The notes: a model not told the origin generated them from the sequence alone. DNA of 64,000 nucleotides from Tranquillimonas rosea (GCF_900111315.1 NZ_FOGU01000002.1:1-64000), one strand, 5' to 3'; positions 33,452 to 42,679 are shown, numbered from the stretch's first letter. Made by a program: numbers and translations.

Positions 33452-36277
33452 TCATTCGCCCACCTTCTGCGCCACGGTCTTCGGCCCGCGCCCCACGGGT
33501 GAGGCCTGCGGTTCGGTCACCGGATAACTTTCCCCCGGATCGCGGTCGACCCGTTCGATCCGCACCCGTAGGTCGAACCACGCCGCCTGTCCGGTCACCG
33601 GGTCCGAGTTCGACCAGCGCAGGCCATCGCCCTTTTCGGGCAGCAGCTCGTGGATCAGGTGGTTCAGCAGAAAGCCCTTGGTCGCCTCGGGCGCCTTGTC
33701 GTCCAGCGCCCAGGCGCCCTTGCGCTTGCCGATCGCGTTCCACGTCCAGACCGTGTTGTCGTTCAGTGCGGCCATCTCGGCGACCGGCACCACGATCTCG
33801 CCATGGGCTGAGCTGACCCGCGCCCAGTCGCCCTCGGAAAACCCGTGCGCCTGCCAGAGATGCGACGGCAGGTAGAGCGGGTTCGACCCGTGGATCTGGC
33901 GCAGCCACGCGTTCTGCCCGCCCCACGAGTGGTACATCGCCGGCGGCCGCTGGGTCAGGGCGTGCAGCGGGTATTCCACCGGGTCGGCGTGGCCGTCCTC
34001 CATCGGCGGATACCAGATCGGCAGGGGATCGAGCGTCAGCTTGATCCGCTCTCGCAGGTGGTCGGGCGGCTGCGGCTCGGTCCGGCCCTCGGCCGCCAGC
34101 TGGAACCGGCGTAACGGCTCGCAGAACAGGTCGAACAGATAGGGCCGCGGCGCATCCGTCAGCCCGGTCTCGACCGCCCAATCCTGGTAGGCCATGTTCC
34201 ACGGCTTGTAGAACGCCCCCTCCGCCGGGACATGGCCCATCCAGAAGCCGCCATTGGCGATGTAGGAGTCGAGCTGCGCCTCGTTCGGCGCCCCGCGCCC
34301 GTGGGTCATCCCCGTCTCGCCCACGCGCCAGCCGGCCAGCGGCCCGACACCCGGGCGCCGCTCGTGCCGGATCATGTAGTCGGCATAATCGGCATAGCGC
34401 GGCGTGCCGTCCTCTTCGACGAAGCCGGGCAGCCCCAGCCGCGCGGCAAGGTCCACCAGCACGGACTGGAACCCGCGCACATCCCTGTCGGGTTCGACCA
34501 CCGGCCAGCGGATCGCGTCGGCGGCGGCGTCCGGCTCCGAGATCGGCCGGTCGAGAAGAGAGATGCAATCGTGCCGCTCGAGATAGGTCGTGTCCGGCAG
34601 CACGAGGTCGGCATAGGCAACCATCTCCGAGGAATAGGCGTCGGAATAGATGATCCGGGGGATGACGTACTCGCCGTCCTCGTCGGTGTCCGAAAGCATC
34701 TCCATCGCCCGCCCCGTGCCCATGGACGAGTTCCAGGCCATGTTCGCCATGTAGAGGAACAGCGTGTCGATCCGGTAGGGATCGCCGGCATGGGCGTTCG
34801 AGATCACCATGTGCATCAGCCCGTGGGCCGACATCGGGTTCTCCCAGGTGAACGCCTTGTCGATGCGCGCCGGCGTGCCGTCCTCGCGGTAGAGCAGGTC
34901 CTCGGGCCCGTGGACAAAGCCCAGATGCGGCCCGTCCAGGGGCTGCCCGGGATGCGGATCGGCGCAGGGCTTGGGGTGCGCTTCGGCGGATTTGGGGTAG
35001 GGCGGCTTGAACCGGAACCCGCCCGGCGTCTCGACGCTGCCCAGCAGGATCTGCAGGAAATGCAGCGCCCGACAGGTCTGGAACCCGTTGGAATGAGCCG
35101 AGATGCCGCGCATCGCGTGGACGCTGACCGGCCGCCCGATCATCTTCTCGTGCCGTTCCCCGCGGAAGTCGGTCCAGGGCTGGTCGATCTCGATCGCCTG
35201 GTCGAAGGCGACATGCGCCAGCTCGGCCGCGATGCGGCGGATGCGCGCCGCCGGCACGCCCGTGCGGCCCTCGACCGCCTCGGGCGCGAAGTCCTTCGAC
35301 AGGTAGCGCCCGGCGATCAGCTGGAACACGCTGCGATGGGTGATCCCGGCCCGCCGCACCTTGCCCCGCAGGTCCGGCTTCACCCCCGCGCCGTCATAGG
35401 GGGCCGGCCGCCCGGTGCGCCGGTCGATGACCAGCAGCCGGTCCTCGTCATCGCGCAGAAGCAGGCCGTAGCGGTCGGATTTCGGATCCTCGTCCACCAG
35501 CGCCGGTGCGTTGGTCCAGCGCGCCAGGTAGTCGAGGTCGATCTTGCCCGCCTCCAGCAGGCAATGCACCAGCGCCAGGATGAACAGGCCGTCGGTCCCC
35601 GGCGTGATGCCGACCCATTCGTCCGCCACCGCGTTATAGCCGGTGCGGATCGGGTTCACGCCGATGGTCTTGACGCCGCGCTCCTTCAGCCGCCCCAGCC
35701 CCATCTTGAGCGGGTTGCTGTCGTGGTCCTCGGCGACGCCGAACAGGAGGAACAGCTTGGTCCGCTCCCAGTCCGGCTGGCCGAACTCCCAGAACGCCCC
35801 GCCCATCGTGTAGATGCCCGCCGCCGCCATGTTGACCGAGCAGAAGCCGCCATGGGCGGCATAGTTCGGCGTGCCAAAGGCCTGCGCCCAGTACGAGGTG
35901 AAGCTCTGGCTCTGGTCCCGGCCGGTGAAGAACGCCAGCTTCTCGGGCGCCGACTCGCGGATCGGCTTCATCCAGGACACCGCCAGCTCCAGCGCCTCGT
36001 CCCAGCTGATCTCCTCGAACTCGCCCGATCCCCGCGGCCCGGTGCGTTTCAGGGGCGCGCGCAGGCGGGCGGGCGACAGGTGCTGCATGATCCCCGAGGC
36101 ACCCTTGGCGCACAGCACGCCGTGGTTCACAGGGTGATCGCGGTTGCCCTCGATATAGGCGACCTCGCCGTTCTTGAGATGCACGTCGATCCCGCAGCGA
36201 CAGGCGCACATGTAGCATGTGGTCTTGCGGACCTCGTCCGAGACTTTCGGCGAGCGGTCGGGATCGGGCTGGCGCAT
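33452..36277 (-). CDS. soeA: molybdopterin catalytic subunit of sulfite dehydrogenase (SoeA type)
   Basis: A 941-residue DMSO-reductase-family molybdoenzyme that probably oxidises sulfite to sulfate in the cytosol. The N terminus TTCYMCACRCGIDVHL with later VLCAKG binds a [4Fe-4S] cluster; no Tat leader precedes it. Molybdopterin-binding segments include FTGRDQSQSFTSYWAQAFGTPN and the C-terminal SWGGQNAWLRQIHGSNPLYLPSHLW. Operon soeABC. ATG 36277 or the GTG one codon upstream may start it; the ribosome site is weak. Sulfite specificity is inferred from subunit makeup and lack of export signal. Confidence 0.78.
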   Translation of the reverse strand: MRQPDPDRSPKVSDEVRKTTCYMCACRCGIDVHLKNGEVAYIEGNRDHPVNHGVLCAKGASGIMQHLSPARLRAPLKRTGPRGSGEFEEISWDEALELAVSWMKPIRESAPEKLAFFTGRDQSQSFTSYWAQAFGTPNYAAHGGFCSVNMAAAGIYTMGGAFWEFGQPDWERTKLFLLFGVAEDHDSNPLKMGLGRLKERGVKTIGVNPIRTGYNAVADEWVGITPGTDGLFILALVHCLLEAGKIDLDYLARWTNAPALVDEDPKSDRYGLLLRDDEDRLLVIDRRTGRPAPYDGAGVKPDLRGKVRRAGITHRSVFQLIAGRYLSKDFAPEAVEGRTGVPAARIRRIAAELAHVAFDQAIEIDQPWTDFRGERHEKMIGRPVSVHAMRGISAHSNGFQTCRALHFLQILLGSVETPGGFRFKPPYPKSAEAHPKPCADPHPGQPLDGPHLGFVHGPEDLLYREDGTPARIDKAFTWENPMSAHGLMHMVISNAHAGDPYRIDTLFLYMANMAWNSSMGTGRAMEMLSDTDEDGEYVIPRIIYSDAYSSEMVAYADLVLPDTTYLERHDCISLLDRPISEPDAAADAIRWPVVEPDRDVRGFQSVLVDLAARLGLPGFVEEDGTPRYADYADYMIRHERRPGVGPLAGWRVGETGMTHGRGAPNEAQLDSYIANGGFWMGHVPAEGAFYKPWNMAYQDWAVETGLTDAPRPYLFDLFCEPLRRFQLAAEGRTEPQPPDHLRERIKLTLDPLPIWYPPMEDGHADPVEYPLHALTQRPPAMYHSWGGQNAWLRQIHGSNPLYLPSHLWQAHGFSEGDWARVSSAHGEIVVPVAEMAALNDNTVWTWNAIGKRKGAWALDDKAPEATKGFLLNHLIHELLPEKGDGLRWSNSDPVTGQAAWFDLRVRIERVDRDPGESYPVTEPQASPVGRGPKTVAQKVGE

Positions 36278-36334
36278 CACGGCCCCATGTGGATCATTCG
36301 TGTATCAATTAGCAGATCCACCGCCATATGCGAG

Positions 36335-36358
36335 GGGCCGGGCGCAATCTCCCGGCCC
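36335..36358 (-). terminator. hairpin between helicase and soeA
   Basis: 8-bp stem GGGCCGGG/CCCGGCCC with an 8-base loop, about 93 bases after the helicase stop. There is no T-run. It may end helicase transcripts before the soe operon. Confidence 0.35.
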
Positions 36359-36450
36359 GCCGCGTCAGACGAGCCCCGGAGCCGACTCTGTCGTGGACCC
36401 GCCCCGATGCGCCGAAGCTTGGCCCGTCCCGGCCCCCTTGTGCAAGCGGA

Positions 36451-37680
36451 TCAGGCGGCCTTGCGCCCGCGGCCGCGCCCGCCACGCCGGGGCCCGCGCT
36501 GTTGCTTGCCGCCGGGCTTGCCGGCCGGGGCGGGCCGGCCGCCGCGCGGCGCCTCCCAGGGCGTGCCGCCCGCGACCGGGATCGACGCCTTCAGCGCCTT
36601 CTCGATGTCGCGCAGCTCGCCCATCTCGGCGGGGGCGCAGAACGCGACCGCGCGGCCCGACTGGCCCGCCCGTGCGGTGCGGCCGATGCGGTGGACATAG
36701 TTCTCGGCCACGTTCGGCAGGTCGTAGTTGTATACATGCGCCACACCGGGAATGTCGATCCCGCGCGCCGCCACGTCGGTGGCCACCAGCACCCGGGTGT
36801 CGCCCGAGCGGAACGCGTCGATCGCGCGGCCCCGCTGGCCCTGGCTCTTGTTGCCGTGGATCGACGCCGCCGGAAACCCGGCCGAGACGAGGGACTTCAT
36901 CAGCCGCTCGGCACCGTGCTTGGTCCGGGCAAAGACCAGCGCCCGCTCCTCGCGGTGGCCCGACAGCCGGTCCTTCAGCAACGCCGTCTTCTCGGTCTGG
37001 GCGACGAAATGCACCTCCTGGCTCACCTTGTCGGCCACCTGGCCCGACCGCGCGACCTCGACGCGCACGGGGTCCGACAGGTAGGTGTCGGCCAGCTCGC
37101 CCATCTGCTTCGGCATCGTCGCCGAGAACAGCAGCGTCTGCCGCTCGCGCGCCAGCAGCGGCGCGATCTTCCGCAGCGCGTGGATGAAGCCCAGGTCCAG
37201 CATCTGGTCGGCCTCGTCCAGCACCAGGAAACGCGTCTCCGACAGGGACACGGCGCCCCGGTCCAGAAGGTCGATCAGCCGGCCGGGCGTCGCCACCAGC
37301 AGGTCCGTGCCCCGCGCCAGGCGCTGCGCCTGCGCGTTCAGCGAGGCGCCGCCGACGACGAGGTTGACCTTCAGGTGCGTGCCCCCCGTGAAACCCTTCA
37401 CGTTGTCCGAGATCTGCTTGGCCAGCTCGCGCGTCGGCGCCAGGACAAGCCCGCGCACCGATTTCGGTGCCGGCTTTGTCCCGACCTTCAGCAGGGCGTC
37501 GACCAGCGGCAGGCCGAAGGCGGCGGTCTTGCCGGTCCCCGTCTGGGCAAGACCCAGGACGTCGCGGCCCTCCATCGCGGGCGGGATCGCCTGCTTCTGG
37601 ATCGGGGTCGGGTCGGTGATGCCCTGCTCGGCGAGGGCGGCGGTAAGGCGGGGCGCAAGCCCCAACATGTCGAAATCCAT
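36451..37680 (-). CDS. DEAD-box RNA helicase (RhlE-like)
   Basis: ATP-dependent RNA helicase, 409 residues. Motifs in order: Q-motif PTPIQKQAIP near 24, Walker A AQTGTGKTA near 45, PTRELA, VLDEADQML, SFSAT-type LLFSATMP, ALVFARTKHGAERL, and HRIGRTARAG. The C-terminal tail is Gly/Arg/Lys rich and likely binds RNA. AAGGAG lies before ATG 37680. Probably acts in RNA turnover or ribosome assembly. It is separated from the soe genes by 173 bases and is likely independent. Confidence 0.92.
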   Translation of the reverse strand: MDFDMLGLAPRLTAALAEQGITDPTPIQKQAIPPAMEGRDVLGLAQTGTGKTAAFGLPLVDALLKVGTKPAPKSVRGLVLAPTRELAKQISDNVKGFTGGTHLKVNLVVGGASLNAQAQRLARGTDLLVATPGRLIDLLDRGAVSLSETRFLVLDEADQMLDLGFIHALRKIAPLLARERQTLLFSATMPKQMGELADTYLSDPVRVEVARSGQVADKVSQEVHFVAQTEKTALLKDRLSGHREERALVFARTKHGAERLMKSLVSAGFPAASIHGNKSQGQRGRAIDAFRSGDTRVLVATDVAARGIDIPGVAHVYNYDLPNVAENYVHRIGRTARAGQSGRAVAFCAPAEMGELRDIEKALKASIPVAGGTPWEAPRGGRPAPAGKPGGKQQRGPRRGGRGRGRKAA

Positions 37681-37938
37681 GAGGACTCCTTGAACGGCCG
37701 GCGGCATCGCCGTCCGGCTTGTACGGAAGAGGCGGCCGCGAAAGGTCGCGGCGGCGCGGCGGTCGGGTTGCGCCCGGTCGTTGCGGGCGCTGCCCCCCGC
37801 GCGTGAATTCGGGAAACAGATCGGCCGGCGGACGATGGGCCCTCGCGGGGCCCGCTGCTCACGCGGCAGCCGTCGGCGTCCCCGCCACATGCGCCGCGGG
37901 GCGCTCCATGTCAATCCCGACGCTCTCTTGGGACCCGG

Positions 37939-37984
37939 AAATATCTCGGGGGAGCCGCCGCAGGCGGCGGGGGCAGAGCCCCCT
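37939..37984. repeat. 46-bp dispersed hairpin repeat, copy 1
   Basis: Matches the element at 59182-59227 at 42 of 46 positions. Contains hairpin GCCGCC-GCA-GGCGGC (positions 16-30 of the element) followed by a second hairpin GGGGC-AGA-GCCCC. Found in the helicase/aminotransferase gap. One stem pair differs between copies in a compensatory way (C-G here, T-A in copy 2). Confidence 0.7.
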
Positions 37985-38019
37985 CGCGCGCCCGCCTCGG
38001 GCGGGCGCCAAGATCGCGC

Positions 38020-38041
38020 GGCGCGCCCGAACGGGCGCGCC
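38020..38041 (-). terminator. hairpin after the aminotransferase gene
   Basis: 10-bp perfect stem GGCGCGCCCG/CGGGCGCGCC with an AA apex, starting 10 bases past the stop. It has no good T-tract. It lies in the 370-bp gap that otherwise holds the dispersed repeat copy 1 and the helicase upstream region. Confidence 0.5.
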
Positions 38042-38050
38042 TCCGCAGGG

Positions 38051-39436
38051 TCAGGCCATGACCCGCGACAGGGCGCCGTCGATCGCGCCGGTGATCGCGT
38101 CGATGTCGTCTGCGGTGGCGATCAGCGGCGGCGACAGGCACAGGGTGTTGTTGAAGCCGGGGACCGAACGGTTGGTGCAGCCGATGATCACGCCCTGCTG
38201 CATGCAGTCGGCGACCACCGCCTTCACCCGCCCCTCGTCCATCGGCTCCTTCGTGGCGCGGTCGGCCACCAGCTCGGCGCCGCAGAACAGCCCCTTGCCG
38301 CGCACGTCGCCGATGACGGCGTGCTTGTCGGACAGCGCCTCGAGATTGGCGATCACGCGCTCGCCCATGGCGACGGTGTTCTCCAGCAGGCCCTCCTCCT
38401 CGATGATCGCCATGTTCTCCAGCGCGGCGGCGGGGCCGGCGGTGCAGCCGCCGAAGGTCGAGATGTCGCGGAAATAGTTCAGCGGGTCGTCGGGATCGTC
38501 CTTGAACATTTCGAACACCGCCTCGGTCGTGACGCAGCACGAGATCGCGGCATAGCCCGACGCCACGCCCTTGGCCATCGTCACGATGTCGGGCTCGATG
38601 CCGTAGTTCTGGTACCCGAACCAGGTGCCGGTGCGCCCGACGCCGCAGACCACCTCGTCGATCATCAAGAGCACGTCGTACTTGCGGCAGATCTCCTGCA
38701 CCCGCGGCCAGTAGCCCGGCGGCGGCGGGATCACGCCGCCCCCGGCGGTGACCGGTTCCAGACACAGCCCGCCCACGGTGTCGGGGCCCTCGCGCAGGAT
38801 CACTTCCTCGATCGCGTCGGCGGCGCGCTGGCCGTATTCCTCGCCCGAGAGGTCCCACTGGGCGCGGTATTCCAGGCAATGCGGCACCGGCACGAAGGCC
38901 GGCGTCATCGGCCCGTACTGCATGTTCCGCTCTTCCTGGCCGCCGGCCGACAGGCAGGCGATCGTGGTGCCGTGGTAGTCACGCTCGCGGTAGAGGATCT
39001 TGTTCTTCCTGCCGCCATGGCGCTTGTGCGCGATCTGGCGGATCATCTTGAAGCCCTTCTCGTTCGCCTCCGACCCCGAGTTGGCGTAATAGACCCGGCT
39101 CATCCCCGGCATCTTCGCCACCAGCGCCTCGGCGAAGCGCGCGCCGGGGATCGAGCCCTGGGCCCCGGCGAAGAAGTTCAGCTTGACCAGCTGGTCCCGC
39201 ACGGCATCGGCGATCCGCTCGCGGCCATAGCCGACATTGACGGTCCACACCCCGCCCGAGACGCCGTCGATATGCTCCTTGCCGGCGATGTCCCAGACGC
39301 GCAGGCCCTTGCCCTCGACGATGATCTTGGGATCGACCGTCTCGAACGGCTTGTGCTGGATGAGGTGGTGCCAGACATGGGCGCGGTCCGCCTCGATCAC
39401 GGCGCACGGGTCGTTGGCGTTGAGCGGCAAGGTCAT
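38051..39436 (-). CDS. tpa: class III aminotransferase, probable taurine-pyruvate aminotransferase
   Basis: PLP enzyme of 461 residues that probably transfers the amino group of taurine to pyruvate, giving sulfoacetaldehyde and alanine. Signatures: VYYANSGSEANEKGFKMIRQIA, YHGTTI, the PLP Asp in LLMIDEVVCGVGRTG and the Schiff-base Lys in MAKGVASGY near residue 289. The N-terminal HVWHHLIQHKPFETVDP resembles known Tpa proteins. ATG 39436 follows GGAGG. Nearby SoeABC (sulfite oxidation) and a LysR regulator support a sulfonate role; other omega-amino acids remain possible. Confidence 0.72.
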   Translation of the reverse strand: MTLPLNANDPCAVIEADRAHVWHHLIQHKPFETVDPKIIVEGKGLRVWDIAGKEHIDGVSGGVWTVNVGYGRERIADAVRDQLVKLNFFAGAQGSIPGARFAEALVAKMPGMSRVYYANSGSEANEKGFKMIRQIAHKRHGGRKNKILYRERDYHGTTIACLSAGGQEERNMQYGPMTPAFVPVPHCLEYRAQWDLSGEEYGQRAADAIEEVILREGPDTVGGLCLEPVTAGGGVIPPPPGYWPRVQEICRKYDVLLMIDEVVCGVGRTGTWFGYQNYGIEPDIVTMAKGVASGYAAISCCVTTEAVFEMFKDDPDDPLNYFRDISTFGGCTAGPAAALENMAIIEEEGLLENTVAMGERVIANLEALSDKHAVIGDVRGKGLFCGAELVADRATKEPMDEGRVKAVVADCMQQGVIIGCTNRSVPGFNNTLCLSPPLIATADDIDAITGAIDGALSRVMA

Positions 39437-39497
39437 CGCATCCTCCGATTGAAGCTCGCCAAGTCGACGCCCAATGGCGCGCGCCGTCAAGGGGGGC

Positions 39498-40466
39498 TCA
39501 GTCCGGATCGTGCAGAACCAGGCTTCCCTCGAGCCACGGCTCGCGGTCGAGCATGGGCGTGACGATCCGGTCGCGCAGCATCTGGCGCAGCGCCTCGGCC
39601 AAGTCGCGGGCCACGTCGTCGATCCAGTCGCCCTTGGAAAAGACCGAGATGGTGCGGGCGAAGGGCGGCATCGGCACCGGGTGCAGGTCGATGTCGTCGC
39701 GGAATCGCTTGGCCCTGAGGAACGACAGCGGCGTGGTCACTGCCCAGCCCGCCCCGGCGGCGACCAGGGCATGCAGCGATTGCACGCTGTCCAGCTCGAA
39801 CCGGTTGGGTATCTCGAACTGCATCATCTGCAGCGCGCGCTCGATCTGCCGGCCGATCAGCTGGTCCTGACTGTAGCGCAGCATTGGCAGGCCCGTCACG
39901 GTATCCGACAGGGCGGCGGGGTCCAGCGGGATGCCGGCGGGAAGCGCCAGCACGAAGGGGTCGTCGATCAGCGGGCGCACCTTCAGCCCGTCCGCCCCGG
40001 AATCCGGTGTCGCGGCGATCGCCACGTCGATCTCGCCATCCTGCAACATCTGCACCAGCACGTGGCTCGGCTTGGTGCGCATGCGGAAGCGGCAGTTGGT
40101 CAGCGTCCCGGCCAGCGTGGTGGCGAGCGCGGGGGTAATCTCGCTCTCGAAATCGTCGATCACGCCCAGCCCCAGCTCGGTCAGGTGCGACAGCTCCAGC
40201 ACCGTCGCCTCGGCCTGGGCCTGCCGGATCTGGGCCAGCGCCTCCTGCGTGCGCCGCAGGAAGACCTGTCCGGCGGGGGTCAGCGACATCGGCCGGCGCG
40301 AGTGATCCAGCAGCGGCCGTCCGATACTGTCCTCGAGCGTCTTGAGCTGTTGCGAAACCGCCGGGAGGCTCAAGCCCGCGCGCTCGGCCGTCTTGGCCAC
40401 CGATCCGGTCCGAGCGATGATCTCGAAAAGCTCCAGGCCACGGAGCGAGATACCCTTGGCGATCAT
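39498..40466 (-). CDS. LysR-family transcriptional regulator
   Basis: A 322-residue regulator. The N-terminal helix-turn-helix is GSVAKTAERAGLSLPAVSQQLKTLE, about residues 20-45. The C-terminal periplasmic-binding-like effector domain follows. It lies 61 bases upstream of the aminotransferase gene on the same strand, suggesting that it controls that gene and itself. ATG 40466 is favoured; a TTG at 40544 would add 26 residues without a clear site. Effector is unknown; taurine or a product is a guess. Confidence 0.82.
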   Translation of the reverse strand: MIAKGISLRGLELFEIIARTGSVAKTAERAGLSLPAVSQQLKTLEDSIGRPLLDHSRRPMSLTPAGQVFLRRTQEALAQIRQAQAEATVLELSHLTELGLGVIDDFESEITPALATTLAGTLTNCRFRMRTKPSHVLVQMLQDGEIDVAIAATPDSGADGLKVRPLIDDPFVLALPAGIPLDPAALSDTVTGLPMLRYSQDQLIGRQIERALQMMQFEIPNRFELDSVQSLHALVAAGAGWAVTTPLSFLRAKRFRDDIDLHPVPMPPFARTISVFSKGDWIDDVARDLAEALRQMLRDRIVTPMLDREPWLEGSLVLHDPD

Positions 40467-40819
40467 TAAGTCCGTCCATGTCTTGCCGGCTTGCGGGTAT
40501 ACGCGGGCCGGCAGAAGCGTCAGCGTCCAGCCGCCTTGCTTCAATGTGGGGCCGGCATATCATTCCGCCATGCCGGCATGAATGTTTTTGACGACCCCGT
40601 CTGCGGCTCTGGGCGATTTTCCCGGGGCCGATGCTTTAGATGTGACCGATAAGGCGGTGCGCCGCAACATTGCTCAGGCGCGGAACACCCCCGCAGCAAG
40701 GCGGATCGGAAAGGGCCCGCGACGCGGGCTGGACGCCCGCCCGGGGCCCCGCCATTGTCTTGACGCACGGGGCACTCTACGCTGCGCCGCAGCATACAAA
40801 GGCAGGGGGAGAGTGTCGT
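40467..40819. other. 353-bp divergent intergenic region
   Basis: Between the minus-strand LysR gene and the plus-strand ParA gene. No gene is supported. It contains GC-rich inverted repeats, and no promoter pair stands out. Confidence 0.5.
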
Positions 40820-41455
40820 TTGAGCGGACATGTCATCACGGTGGCCCAGCAGAAGGGCGGATCGGGCAAGACCACGATCGCGCTGAACCTGGCGGTCGCA
40901 TTCCATCGGCGCGGCCTGACGGTGGCGCTGCTCGACACCGATCCGCAGGGCTCGCTCGGCCGCTGGTTCATGACGCGGGTCGAAAGCGGTGAGGACCCGG
41001 GGATGGAGTTCTCGACCGCCAGCGCCTGGGGCGTCAGCTACGAGTGCGACAAATTGAAGCGACAGGCCGACGTGGTGCTGGTCGACACGCCGCCCAAGGT
41101 CGACGCCGACCTGCGCCCGGCTCTCAGGGCCAGCGACCTGGTGCTGGTGCCTGTGGCGACCAGCCAGGTGGATGTCTGGGCGACGGAATCGGTCCTGGAC
41201 CTTGCGGGGCGCGAGGGGCGCGAGACGCTGGTGGTGCTGAACCGCGCCCGTCCTGGAACCCGCATCGCCATCGAGGTGGCGCAGACCATCGCGGATCTCG
41301 GGGTCGCGCGGGCCCAGACGATTCTGGGCAACCGTGTCGTCTATGCCGAGGCGCTGGGGCAGGGGAAGGGCGTGCTGGAGCGCGGCAAGGGCGCTTGGGC
41401 TCCGGAAATCGAGGCGCTGGCGGACGAGGTGCTCGCAGCCGCCGGGGCCGGGTGA
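40820..41455 (+). CDS. orphan ParA/MinD-like ATPase
   Basis: A 211-residue Walker ATPase with deviant P-loop QQKGGSGKTT at 11-20, switch segments LLDTDPQGS and VVLVDTPPK, and a VVLNRARPGTR loop. It is short with no N-terminal helix-turn-helix, as in chromosomal ParA/ParC-like orphans that position cytosolic cargo such as chemoreceptors or carboxysomes. It appears to start at TTG 40820 behind AGGGGGAGAG. No ParB gene is adjacent. Cargo is unknown. Confidence 0.8.
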   Translation: MSGHVITVAQQKGGSGKTTIALNLAVAFHRRGLTVALLDTDPQGSLGRWFMTRVESGEDPGMEFSTASAWGVSYECDKLKRQADVVLVDTPPKVDADLRPALRASDLVLVPVATSQVDVWATESVLDLAGREGRETLVVLNRARPGTRIAIEVAQTIADLGVARAQTILGNRVVYAEALGQGKGVLERGKGAWAPEIEALADEVLAAAGAG

Positions 41456-41516
41456 CCGCGCCGGGGCTCCGGCGCGATCGTCATCTCAGTCTCCCGCGCT
41501 AAAGCGCGGAAATGGT

Positions 41517-41723
41517 TCAGGCGAGGGCGAGGTTGACGGCGCTCTCGCGGCCGTCGCGGCCCTTCTCGAGGTCATAGGTGACCTTCTGGTCGTCCTGCAG
41601 GCCGGTCAGGCCCGAACGCTCGACGGCCGAGATATGGACGAACACGTCCTTGCCACCGGACTCGGGCGCGATGAAGCCGTAGCCTTTGGTGGTGTTGAAC
41701 CATTTCACGGTGCCATTGGCCAT
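41517..41723 (-). CDS. CspA-family cold-shock protein
   Basis: A 68-residue single cold-shock domain that binds single-stranded RNA or DNA. RNP1-like KGYGFIAP and RNP2-like VFVHIS motifs are visible, and the length equals the family norm. GAAGGAG lies before ATG 41723. The gap upstream is long, suiting a structured 5' leader. Confidence 0.93.
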   Translation of the reverse strand: MANGTVKWFNTTKGYGFIAPESGGKDVFVHISAVERSGLTGLQDDQKVTYDLEKGRDGRESAVNLALA

Positions 41724-42044
41724 TCCGTGGTCTCCTTCAGTCTTGCCGTTCGCGGTATTGCAACGGCTCGGCGTTGTCAGTGCTAGATCGAGTGCGCTGA
41801 TTGCCGGTGAAGCAGACAGGGTCGATAGAGAGTAACGTCGCGGACTGTTCTATGAGGCCGAATCCGGGATCGCGCAAGATATTTCTGCACGCTTTCGCCT
41901 GCGTGAGAAATGGTGACTGGCGGCTTTCCGCTCCGGGGTTTCGTAACCCCGTTTCAGGAACCTATGTGTCACCCTGGCACGTTGAGGCCCCGATGATGTG
42001 CGGTTCGCACCGTACGAAAGCCAAACCAGATGAGAGGAAAGTCC
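41724..42044. other. 321-bp divergent intergenic region
   Basis: Leader of the cold-shock gene on the minus strand and promoter region of the exported Ser-rich protein on the plus strand. Contains a 7-bp stem CGGGGTT/AACCCCG with a TCGT loop at 41934-41951. No gene is supported. Confidence 0.5.
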
Positions 42045-42647
42045 ATGACCTTCCGCAAGACCACTGCCCTCGTTCCGGCCATCGCGCTGGCGCTGACCCC
42101 GGCCATCGCACTGTCGCAGAGCGACAGCAGCAGCGAGATGTCGAGCGACCAGCCCGCGATGGAGCAGTCCAGCGACACCGCGCAGAACGACATGATGTCG
42201 GATGACGGCGGCAGCGACGGCGAAAGCATGACGGCCGAGAGCGATTCGATGTCGGACAGCGAGAGCGAGAGCGGCGACATGACCACCGCTCAGAACGACT
42301 CGTCCAGCTCGGACGGTGCAGGCTCGGTCGCGGGCTACGACGAGGAGACGCTGTCGTCCTTCGTCGACGCGGCGATGAACGTCGCCTCGCTGCGCCAGAC
42401 CTACGCGGTCCGCATGCAGTCGGCCGAAAGCGAAGAGCAGCGTCAGACCATCGCCCAGGAGGCGACGGAAGAGATGCGCACGGCGGTCGAGGACACCGAC
42501 GGCATCAGCATCGACGAGTACATCGAGATCGGCGAGGCCTCGTCGGAGAACGAGGAACTGAACCAGGCGATCACCGCGATGGTTCAGGAGCGCATGCCCC
42601 AGCAGCAGCAGGGCGGCGGTCAGCAGGGCGAGCAGAACGAAGGCTAA
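42045..42647 (+). CDS. exported Ser/Asp-rich protein with DUF4168-like C-terminal region
   Basis: A 200-residue secreted protein. The signal peptide ends at ALSQ near residue 24. Residues about 25-95 are low-complexity, rich in Ser, Asp, Glu and Met. About 100-180 forms a helical domain (ETLSSFVDAAMNVASLRQTYAVRMQSAESEEQRQ) like DUF4168 proteins. It ends in a Gln/Gly tail. ATG 42045 follows GAGAGGAAA. A strong terminator follows. Function is unknown. Confidence 0.75.
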   Translation: MTFRKTTALVPAIALALTPAIALSQSDSSSEMSSDQPAMEQSSDTAQNDMMSDDGGSDGESMTAESDSMSDSESESGDMTTAQNDSSSSDGAGSVAGYDEETLSSFVDAAMNVASLRQTYAVRMQSAESEEQRQTIAQEATEEMRTAVEDTDGISIDEYIEIGEASSENEELNQAITAMVQERMPQQQQGGGQQGEQNEG

Positions 42648-42679
42648 TCGCCCAGGCTTTCTGAAAGAGCTCATCTAAG

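Noticed and set aside
36291-36306. Partial FNR-like half site upstream of soeA
   Set aside because: Only one half (TTGAT) matches; the second half does not fit the consensus.
34232-36700. 822-codon plus-strand frame opposite soeA
   Set aside because: Shadow of soeA; soeA has clear Fe-S and molybdopterin motifs and an operon partner set.
41957-41983. GGAAC-N18-CGTT pair resembling an EcfG/ECF sigma promoter before the Ser-rich exported protein
   Set aside because: The spacer is longer than the usual 16-17 bases and no second example was found in the window.
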